From the NCBI RefSeq assembly GCF_910591885.1, contig NW_025963557.1:372001-436000 (forward strand): a stretch of DNA of 64,000 nt, read 5' to 3'. This DNA is from Bombus terrestris. Taxonomy: Eukaryota > Arthropoda > Insecta > Hymenoptera > Apidae. The translations under genes and the position numbers were made by a program. Under the pieces are notes generated by a model that was not told the origin of the DNA, made no database searches, and saw only the letters and a list, made by a program, of their open reading frames with translations. Positions 55,186 to 64,000 of this stretch are shown here, in pieces (position 1 is the first letter of the stretch; every line of letters begins with the position of its first letter).

Positions 55186-56016
55186 TCACAATTTAACTAG
55201 ATGTTCGAATAAGGCAAGGGTCCAGTGTAGCAACAAATCCTGTTCGGGGGTTTGGCAGCAAAGAAATAAAAGATAATGAAAATTAGTAGCGTTATAGTTA
55301 GTATTCAAGGTGATAGTTGCATCCTGCAGGTTATTAGTCGGATCGTAACGGCATGATGGACCATTTTCGATTTCGCACTCCAAAGGATCTCGGTCTTCTA
55401 GATCGTGTGAGCACATAGAGCCTTGTTCCACGGTTTCACCGAGTTTTACCATATTGTTGCCCCGAAATGCATGCGAATCACACCGCATGTTCTCACTGAG
55501 CCTTATCATACTGTCGCCCCGAAATGCACGCGAATCACATCGCATGTTCTCACTGAGCCTTATCATACTGTCGCCCCGCAATGCATGCGAATCACATCGC
55601 ATGTTCTCACTGAGCCTTATCATACTGTCACCCCGAAATGCATGCGAATCACACCGCATGTTCTCACTGAGCCTTATCATACTGTCGCCCCGAAATGCAC
55701 GCGAATCACATCGCATGTTCTCACTGAGCCTTATCCTACTGTCGCCCCGAAATGCATGCGAATCACATCGCATGTTCTCACTGAGCCTTATCATACTGTC
55801 GCCCCGAAATGCATGCGAATCACATCGCATGTTCTCACTGAGCCTTATCATACTGTCGCTCCGAAATGCATGCGAATCACATCGCATGTTCTCACTGAGC
55901 CTTATCATACTGTCGCTCCGAAATGCATGCGAATCACATCGCATGTTCTCACTGAGCCTCATCACACTGTCACCCCGAAACACGTGCGAACTCGCTCTGC
56001 CGGGTGTTAATGGCAT
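55186..56016 (-). CDS. Env-position ORF expanded by 57-bp repeats (276 aa)
   Basis: Same ends as the 124-aa ORF of the array units, but the 19-residue unit (MIRLSENMRCDS core) is present about nine times instead of once or twice. The frame stays open because 57 is divisible by three, which also opens long frames on the other strand. That it is open while pol is dead argues that the repeat, not selection, keeps it open. Confidence 0.3.
   Translation of the reverse strand: MPLTPGRASSHVFRGDSVMRLSENMRCDSHAFRSDSMIRLSENMRCDSHAFRSDSMIRLSENMRCDSHAFRGDSMIRLSENMRCDSHAFRGDSRIRLSENMRCDSRAFRGDSMIRLSENMRCDSHAFRGDSMIRLSENMRCDSHALRGDSMIRLSENMRCDSRAFRGDSMIRLSENMRCDSHAFRGNNMVKLGETVEQGSMCSHDLEDRDPLECEIENGPSCRYDPTNNLQDATITLNTNYNATNFHYLLFLCCQTPEQDLLLHWTLALFEHLVKL
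55461..55973 (-). repeat. 57-bp minisatellite, 9 units
   Basis: Units start CCCGAAATGCATGCGAATC on the plus strand at a strict 57-bp spacing with a few variants. Array units 1-3 have a single unit at the same place (8502-8558). Confidence 0.95.
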
Positions 56017-56020
56017 AGTG

Positions 56021-59000
56021 CTACTGATCTTCCGAGATCGAAGTGCTCATATCGTCATGGTCACTGTTATTGCCTTCACTACAGACATCCAACTCAGCAG
56101 GGATGCGACCATCTGGCATTTTCCTCAACCTGTCGTGACTGTATTTGTACGATCGCCTACCGTCTAATGTCTTTAGGATATACCTGTCCCCTTCCAAGAC
56201 TTCTGCTATTACAAGTGGACCTCTAAATTCTGGATCTAATTTGATTTCTTTCCTCATTTTGCGTAATACGAATTCACCGAGATTAAACCTAACCGCTTAA
56301 GCTTTAGCTTTGTCAAATCCATCCTCATCATACCTAGCACTAGTTTCCATCCACTCTATTGCCTGTCGTCTTATATTGGAGATATCGATACTTTTGATGT
56401 TATCGGGTAACAACAGATCGTGAAGTCTTGCCGTTCTACCTATTAGTAGTTCTAATGAGCTCGAGTTTGTCACGCGGTTGGTGGTGCAATTCAAAGCCAA
56501 CTGTATTTCCCCAACCGCGTCTTACCACGGCCGCCCGGTCGTCTCTACTACCGTGAACGTATTTTCCAATGTACCCATAACACGCTCTACCTGTCCATTG
56601 GCTCTACTAGCACCGATCGCTATCAAGTGAACTTTAATTCGTTTGCTTTCGCAGAATTCTCGAAATTCTTTTACCCTTAAAACATCTTCCCCCGATCTGC
56701 TGTTATCCGGCAGGGGCTCCCGAATAAAAATATAGCGGATTTAAGCGCTTTAATGGTGTTAAGGAAATCTATCTTACGAGTATGATGCAGGTATACGAAT
56801 TTAGTGAAGACGTCGATCAAAACAATGACGTACTCCTTTGAATTGCTTTTACCACTCAACTTACCTGTTATGTCCATGTGGACCGTATGCCAGGGTATGC
56901 TGGTCTTAGGTATAGGATGCAGTTCGGCTTGTATCTTACCTAAACTAGCTTTCGAAACTTGACAAGCATGACAGTTCTCAATGAATCGGCGAACGTACTT
57001 CGCCATTCCTTCGAACCAGTGATACTCGTATAGTTTCTCCAGCGTTTTCTCCCAACCTAAGTGCATAATTGACTGGTGCACATGGTTTATAACAGACTAT
57101 CTAAAACATCTTGGGACTATAGGTACACAGAGAATCCTGCCATTTCTTTGTATCCTCCGGTGCAGAGTACCGAACCGTAATTCGTATGTATTCGCTATGT
57201 CTTCCGCGAGTCCATCGTTTTGCAATCCCTTGACGATTTCCAAGGTTTGAGAATCACGACGTTGTCCCGCTAATAGCCAATTTTCCGAAATTTCGGCCAG
57301 TCAACTATTTTCTCTTTGATTTTGTCGAATTTAATAGGGTCAACGCCTGTGGGGTTTCGCGACAAGAAATTTGTGAGCCGTCCGTTTACTTTCCCGATAC
57401 ATAATGTCAAAAATAAAAGTCTGCAAGTAAGCCCATCACCTATGGTCCCTGTCATTTAAATGTACTTTATCACTCGATGCTTTCGACGAGTTGCAATCCG
57501 TGACGACAAGAAATTCCCGTCCCTATAGATAGTGACAGAAATGTTTTACGGCGTTTACGATAGCTAATGTATTGAGTTCATAGGAGCGATATTTGGATTC
57601 CGCGGGGCTGGTTCTTTTACTGTAATACTCTATTACCTTGTTCTTACCTTCGGCTTGATGCGTCAAAATCACCCCGTAACTCTCCGAGCTAGCGTCAGTA
57701 TGTAGTTCTATCGGGTAATTGGGGTTGAATATCGTTAGCACCGGCGCGTCGGTCAGGGCGGAAACTACCTGTTGTCTTATTTTCTCGTGTCTATCTGTCC
57801 AAGTTATATTTCTGTTATCTGAGATGAGCGCATACAGGGATTTCATCGTCTGTGAGAATTTAGGGATGAATTTTCGGAAGTACGGAGCTAACCCTATGAA
57901 CTGCCTGAACTGTGTAACGGTCGTTGGCACAGGTGAAGAACTTAAGGTGTGTATTTTACCCGGGTTAGGACGAACTTCTCCGTTATGAATTACATATCGC
58001 AAATAGAGCACCGATGTCTTTAAAAAAGAACGTTTCGCAAAATTAAAAGAGAATCCGGCTTTTACGAGGGTATCTAATACGGTGTTCAATCTTTCTAAAG
58101 CTTGATCTATCGAGTTGGCAATAATTAGGACGTCATTGAAATAAATAACAACGTACGAATGAGCGAGGTCACCTAAGGCCTTGCGAATGACCCTCCGAAA
58201 GACGGACGGTGCAATTTTTCAGTCCAGACGGCATCGTTATCTACTCATATTGTCTGTCGGGGTAACGAACGCTGCAACTCCGTTGGATTAGGATAAATAG
58301 AAATTTGGTGAAACCCGCTGGCCATATCCAGGCTAATAAAATATCTCGCCTCTTGCAATCTCGCGACTTGATCCGCAATAAGGAGTAAAGGGTACCGATC
58401 CACGACGATACTTTGATTTAGATCTCGGGGATCCACTCGTAATCTATCTGAGCCGTTTTTTTTTCTTTTTCACGAGTTACGGCTCGCTAATGGCGAATTA
58501 CTAGGCCTTATAATCTTTGCTTTAATTAGAACGCTTGTTTTCTCACGTACCGCTCTTCGCTCCTCCTCGCTAAGTCTATAAGGACTTCCTCCTACAGTGG
58601 TGTTAGGATCAGTTAATCGTATTTCTAACCGGCCTGCATTTACACGAATACGTAGAAAACCCGTAACGAATGAATCTTTGAATTTGTCGAGAAGAGAAAT
58701 TGATCGACTTTTATTATTACCATGTACATCAGCGTCAACTTCATTAACGACGATCTCGTTTGCAGTGGTTTCATTACAGACACCAATCATTTTTGTTTTA
58801 CACATAGCGAGGCTATTTTGTGTAATGTTACGTCAAAAACCAGACTTAGAGTCCCGCAACTAATCGCGACATCATATTTCAAATAACTATCAGCAAGGAC
58901 ATGAGAAATTATCTTCAATGTAAAAATCATTAATACACACAATGAACAAATGGGAGGCGTATGTTTAACACAGGTATTCCCTACTCCTCGCATTACTAAT

Positions 59001-59300
59001 ATGTCAGTCATTCCTTTGCCGGAAAATCTCGAGGCCGCGGACTCTTTAATTAGTGAACGCTCGGCTCCCGAATCGGAGTAAAATGGAAACGACTCACCCA
59101 GATGACTTGATCTATCCGTTGGTGCTTCCAGTACGTAGAAGTCGACTCGCCACCCGTTATTGAAATTATAGTTTCCTTCCATAATCAGGTTGGCAGCTGC
59201 GCACCATGCAGCGGAGTCGGAGCACGCGATTTTAAGGGTTAAACGTGGTAGCGATAATTCTTAGGTTTCACACTCGATTTGCACTAGCGACTGAATTGCG
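56021..59300 (-). pseudogene. Pol and gag remnants of decayed gypsy unit 1
   Basis: Read on the minus strand. A gag N-terminal remnant (AAWC region near 59190) is fused to the region after the knuckles, so both zinc knuckles are deleted. Protease reads DSGA (about 59064-59075). RT and RNase H follow in pieces (58470-58805, 58245-58436, 57523-58089) with the active site YFND at 58132-58143 instead of YLDD. Integrase is split at about 57080, 56680, 56500 and 56290. Clearly dead. Confidence 0.88.
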
Positions 59301-59372
59301 CACGACTTGCGACTTGCGCACGATGATCGTAAGTTCTAGCACTGTTATAATCGGCACTGATCCCACTTCTGA

Positions 59373-60380
59373 TGTCGGGTTGGCGTTAAGATTTGAGTTA
59401 GGGTTGAGGGCGTGAAACGAATCCCTATTGGCGCTAGACGTGATCATTATGCAATAGAGGAGATATTTACTAGTGCAGATATGACTATGATGGAATTGGA
59501 CAAGTAATCGCGATAATTAGATACTCGAGAAGCTAATGACAATGATCCTAGGCTCACTAACGAATCCGCGGTCAACGGATACTGGACTTTACCCTTCGTT
59601 TGCGTCTAAGTTACACTATATGTTAGTGCACGGGGGCAATTATTTCGTATACGAAAGACAGGTCGATTACTGATGAGATCGCACTAGAGAGTGTCTCTCC
59701 GTCGCGGTGACGCTGTCGAAGAAAACTATGATGGGTGTGCCTAAGGGCACGAGATCATCGGATTCGCGGAGAAAAGTCTTCGCTCAAAGGGTAAGGGAAA
59801 TTGACGTTGCAGTTAATTGGTCAATTTCCATGTTGGTGGTTAGAGAAAGATATTAGCTGTCCTTGGGGAAAGTTGCTAGCGAGAAGCGTCGTTCGTGGAA
59901 GGATAGATTTCTCTTATCTTCTCGTAGTTGGGGCACAGGCCATTTGTCTATTTGAGAGACTTTGTGTAATTCAAATTTAATATTCGTAGCGGGTCCTCGC
60001 CCAGCTAAACATATACTGTGAAGATGCGTTGGCATCTGGCAATCGTCTTACCCGAAGGACAAAGTCTGCGTGTGGCGAGCCACGGGACAGAAATCGTCGA
60101 AATGTTTACCGTCGTGCCCCGTCCCAAGTATTTCTTTTAAGGAAAGCTATAGAGTTACTTCATGCCTCTGTTAGATAAAACGTTCATCCCTTGACCGCGA
60201 CTACGTTCGGCGACTGGTTGTCGCCTCGAGCCCGAGCTCACTATCATAAATCTCAAATAAATACAGTCGAATCGAATGACAACAGTTTCTTAATTCGGCT
60301 ATGGTGAAATCTAAATTACAATACTAGGGGTCTTCCCAAAGTTCCGAAGGGCAGGTTCCAGTATTCTTGCATCTCCGACA
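59373..60380 (-). repeat. LTR b, shared by both units of the second array (1008 bp)
   Basis: It is the 5' LTR of the left unit and the 3' LTR of the right unit. It differs from LTR a at a few bases. It has the MEIDQL ORF at 59667-59831. Confidence 0.93.
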
Positions 60381-60463
60381 CGGCCATTCTGACTATCACA
60401 CGTCCTCGTGTGTAACTAAAATATTGAGATTCCTAACATTAGACTCGATACAATTGACATTAT

Positions 60464-61294
60464 TCACAATTTAACTAGATGTTCGAATAAGGCAAGGGTC
60501 CAGTGTAGCAACAAATCCTGTTCGGGGGTTTGGCAGCAAAGAAATAAAAGATAATGAAAATTAGTAGCGTTATAGTTAGTATTCAAGGTGATAGTTGCAT
60601 CCTGCAGGTTATTAGTCGGATCGTAACGGCATGATGGACCATTTTCGATTTCGCACTCCAAAGGATCTCGGTCTTCTAGATCGTGTGAGCACATAGAGCC
60701 TTGTTCCACGGTTTCACCGAGTTTTACCATATTGTTGCCCCGAAATGCATGCGAATCACACCGCATGTTCTCACTGAGCCTTATCATACTGTCGCCCCGA
60801 AATGCACGCGAATCACATCGCATGTTCTCACTGAGCCTTATCATACTGTCGCCCCGCAATGCATGCGAATCACATCGCATGTTCTCACTGAGCCTTATCA
60901 TACTGTCACCCCGAAATGCATGCGAATCACACCGCATGTTCTCACTGAGCCTTATCATACTGTCGCCCCGAAATGCACGCGAATCACATCGCATGTTCTC
61001 ACTGAGCCTTATCCTACTGTCGCCCCGAAATGCATGCGAATCACATCGCATGTTCTCACTGAGCCTTATCATACTGTCGCCCCGAAATGCATGCGAATCA
61101 CATCGCATGTTCTCACTGAGCCTTATCATACTGTCGCTCCGAAATGCATGCGAATCACATCGCATGTTCTCACTGAGCCTTATCATACTGTCGCTCCGAA
61201 ATGCATGCGAATCACATCGCATGTTCTCACTGAGCCTCATCACACTGTCACCCCGAAACACGTGCGAACTCGCTCTGCCGGGTGTTAATGGCAT
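60464..61294 (-). CDS. Env-position ORF expanded by 57-bp repeats, second copy (276 aa)
   Basis: Same prediction as 55186-56016. Nine repeat units lie at 60739-61251. Confidence 0.3.
   Translation of the reverse strand: MPLTPGRASSHVFRGDSVMRLSENMRCDSHAFRSDSMIRLSENMRCDSHAFRSDSMIRLSENMRCDSHAFRGDSMIRLSENMRCDSHAFRGDSRIRLSENMRCDSRAFRGDSMIRLSENMRCDSHAFRGDSMIRLSENMRCDSHALRGDSMIRLSENMRCDSRAFRGDSMIRLSENMRCDSHAFRGNNMVKLGETVEQGSMCSHDLEDRDPLECEIENGPSCRYDPTNNLQDATITLNTNYNATNFHYLLFLCCQTPEQDLLLHWTLALFEHLVKL
60739..61251 (-). repeat. 57-bp minisatellite, 9 units, second copy
   Basis: Same number and same variant order as 55461-55973, so the expansion predates the tandem duplication. Confidence 0.95.
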
Positions 61295-61298
61295 AGTG

Positions 61299-64000
61299 CT
61301 ACTGATCTTCCGAGATCGAAGTGCTCATATCGTCATGGTCACTGTTATTGCCTTCACTACAGACATCCAACTCAGCAGGGATGCGACCATCTGGCATTTT
61401 CCTCAACCTGTCGTGACTGTATTTGTACGATCGCCTACCGTCTAATGTCTTTAGGATATACCTGTCCCCTTCCAAGACTTCTGCTATTACAAGTGGACCT
61501 CTAAATTCTGGATCTAATTTGATTTCTTTCCTCATTTTGCGTAATACGAATTCACCGAGATTAAACCTAACCGCTTAAGCTTTAGCTTTGTCAAATCCAT
61601 CCTCATCATACCTAGCACTAGTTTCCATCCACTCTATTGCCTGTCGTCTTATATTGGAGATATCGATACTTTTGATGTTATCGGGTAACAACAGATCGTG
61701 AAGTCTTGCCGTTCTACCTATTAGTAGTTCTAATGAGCTCGAGTTTGTCACGCGGTTGGTGGTGCAATTCAAAGCCAACTGTATTTCCCCAACCGCGTCT
61801 TACCACGGCCGCCCGGTCGTCTCTACTACCGTGAACGTATTTTCCAATGTACCCATAACACGCTCTACCTGTCCATTGGCTCTACTAGCACCGATCGCTA
61901 TCAAGTGAACTTTAATTCGTTTGCTTTCGCAGAATTCTCGAAATTCTTTTACCCTTAAAACATCTTCCCCCGATCTGCTGTTATCCGGCAGGGGCTCCCG
62001 AATAAAAATATAGCGGATTTAAGCGCTTTAATGGTGTTAAGGAAATCTATCTTACGAGTATGATGCAGGTATACGAATTTAGTGAAGACGTCGATCAAAA
62101 CAATGACGTACTCCTTTGAATTGCTTTTACCACTCAACTTACCTGTTATGTCCATGTGGACCGTATGCCAGGGTATGCTGGTCTTAGGTATAGGATGCAG
62201 TTCGGCTTGTATCTTACCTAAACTAGCTTTCGAAACTTGACAAGCATGACAGTTCTCAATGAATCGGCGAACGTACTTCGCCATTCCTTCGAACCAGTGA
62301 TACTCGTATAGTTTCTCCAGCGTTTTCTCCCAACCTAAGTGCATAATTGACTGGTGCACATGGTTTATAACAGACTATCTAAAACATCTTGGGACTATAG
62401 GTACACAGAGAATCCTGCCATTTCTTTGTATCCTCCGGTGCAGAGTACCGAACCGTAATTCGTATGTATTCGCTATGTCTTCCGCGAGTCCATCGTTTTG
62501 CAATCCCTTGACGATTTCCAAGGTTTGAGAATCACGACGTTGTCCCGCTAATAGCCAATTTTCCGAAATTTCGGCCAGTCAACTATTTTCTCTTTGATTT
62601 TGTCGAATTTAATAGGGTCAACGCCTGTGGGGTTTCGCGACAAGAAATTTGTGAGCCGTCCGTTTACTTTCCCGATACATAATGTCAAAAATAAAAGTCT
62701 GCAAGTAAGCCCATCACCTATGGTCCCTGTCATTTAAATGTACTTTATCACTCGATGCTTTCGACGAGTTGCAATCCGTGACGACAAGAAATTCCCGTCC
62801 CTATAGATAGTGACAGAAATGTTTTACGGCGTTTACGATAGCTAATGTATTGAGTTCATAGGAGCGATATTTGGATTCCGCGGGGCTGGTTCTTTTACTG
62901 TAATACTCTATTACCTTGTTCTTACCTTCGGCTTGATGCGTCAAAATCACCCCGTAACTCTCCGAGCTAGCGTCAGTATGTAGTTCTATCGGGTAATTGG
63001 GGTTGAATATCGTTAGCACCGGCGCGTCGGTCAGGGCGGAAACTACCTGTTGTCTTATTTTCTCGTGTCTATCTGTCCAAGTTATATTTCTGTTATCTGA
63101 GATGAGCGCATACAGGGATTTCATCGTCTGTGAGAATTTAGGGATGAATTTTCGGAAGTACGGAGCTAACCCTATGAACTGCCTGAACTGTGTAACGGTC
63201 GTTGGCACAGGTGAAGAACTTAAGGTGTGTATTTTACCCGGGTTAGGACGAACTTCTCCGTTATGAATTACATATCGCAAATAGAGCACCGATGTCTTTA
63301 AAAAAGAACGTTTCGCAAAATTAAAAGAGAATCCGGCTTTTACGAGGGTATCTAATACGGTGTTCAATCTTTCTAAAGCTTGATCTATCGAGTTGGCAAT
63401 AATTAGGACGTCATTGAAATAAATAACAACGTACGAATGAGCGAGGTCACCTAAGGCCTTGCGAATGACCCTCCGAAAGACGGACGGTGCAATTTTTCAG
63501 TCCAGACGGCATCGTTATCTACTCATATTGTCTGTCGGGGTAACGAACGCTGCAACTCCGTTGGATTAGGATAAATAGAAATTTGGTGAAACCCGCTGGC
63601 CATATCCAGGCTAATAAAATATCTCGCCTCTTGCAATCTCGCGACTTGATCCGCAATAAGGAGTAAAGGGTACCGATCCACGACGATACTTTGATTTAGA
63701 TCTCGGGGATCCACTCGTAATCTATCTGAGCCGTTTTTTTTTCTTTTTCACGAGTTACGGCTCGCTAATGGCGAATTACTAGGCCTTATAATCTTTGCTT
63801 TAATTAGAACGCTTGTTTTCTCACGTACCGCTCTTCGCTCCTCCTCGCTAAGTCTATAAGGACTTCCTCCTACAGTGGTGTTAGGATCAGTTAATCGTAT
63901 TTCTAACCGGCCTGCATTTACACGAATACGTAGAAAACCCGTAACGAATGAATCTTTGAATTTGTCGAGAAGAGAAATTGATCGACTTTTATTATTACCA
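61299..64000 (-). pseudogene. Pol remnants of decayed gypsy unit 2 (partial)
   Basis: Integrase, RNase H and RT pieces are broken at the same places as in unit 1, with YFND at about 63410-63421. The protease and gag end lies outside the window. Confidence 0.88.

Larger units (their letters stand above)
55103..59372 (-). mobile_element. Decayed Ty3/gypsy unit 1 of second array
   Basis: Internal region between two 1008-bp LTRs. Protease, RT, RNase H and integrase are all recognisable but broken, and most of gag is deleted. The PBS core survives at 59360-59372 on the minus strand (TCAGAAGTGGGAT). Confidence 0.9.
60381..64000 (-). mobile_element. Decayed Ty3/gypsy unit 2 of second array (cut by window end)
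   Basis: Repeats 55103-58722 with an offset of 5278 bp and practically no difference, including all visible stops and frameshifts. It continues beyond the window. Confidence 0.92.

Noticed and set aside
55461..55973. Regularly spaced repeats resembling a CRISPR array
   Set aside because: The units are contiguous without unique spacers, and the context is a eukaryotic retrotransposon.
55423..56167. Long plus-strand open frames across the minisatellite (also 60701-61445)
   Set aside because: They arise because a 57-bp unit is divisible by three, keeping several frames open on both strands. They are antisense to the element and have no domain.

Overview
This is a piece of an insect nuclear genome, most likely hymenopteran and possibly an ant. 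The grounds are the very AT-rich mitochondrial insert, the mix of mdg3/micropia-like and CsRn1-like Ty3/gypsy families, and an R1-clade LINE. That assignment is an inference. The window is a transposon island around one conserved host gene, the mRNA cap-1 methyltransferase CMTR1 (35342-37880, two coding exons).

Layout. 1-6030 is a degraded second copy of 37711-44225: the last CMTR1 coding bases and 3' flank, a promoter-like block, an antisense LINE fragment and a broken CsRn1-like gypsy element. 6120-7990 holds an inverted, internally deleted CsRn1-like copy, duplicated at 32644-34528 next to CMTR1. 7991-24592 is a head-to-tail array of three gypsy units on the minus strand, LTR-internal-LTR-internal-LTR-internal-LTR, with a period of about 5.48 kb and every interior LTR shared. 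24613-29839 is an R1-clade LINE with both ORFs open. 29840-32643 is the 5' part of another gypsy copy with a different gag. After CMTR1 and its downstream CsRn1-like copy (38156-44011) comes a lone LTR (44012-45023). Then follows AT-rich DNA holding a nearly complete plus-strand gypsy element with matching 939-bp LTRs (45327-51759) and a nuclear mitochondrial insert (rrnS-trnV-rrnL, from about 51.8 to 54.09 kb) that itself carries a solo LTR. From 54095 to the window end is a second tandem LTR-sharing array (period 5278 bp) of heavily decayed gypsy copies.

The main gypsy lineage has an unusual layout. Its LTRs run TGTCGGA...TCCGACA (or TGTCGGG/CCCGACA at one end). The gag start codon and about 21 codons lie inside the 5' LTR, and gag reads in frame through the tRNA-Leu-like primer-binding site. 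In the least damaged copy gag, protease, RT and RNase H form one ORF. Integrase follows, then a short env-position ORF carrying a 57-bp minisatellite. Three subfamilies share similar pol genes but have strongly different gags. Shared inactivating lesions across array units show that the arrays grew after the elements died. No bacterial, CRISPR or operon-type features are present. All coordinates and comparisons were made by eye.
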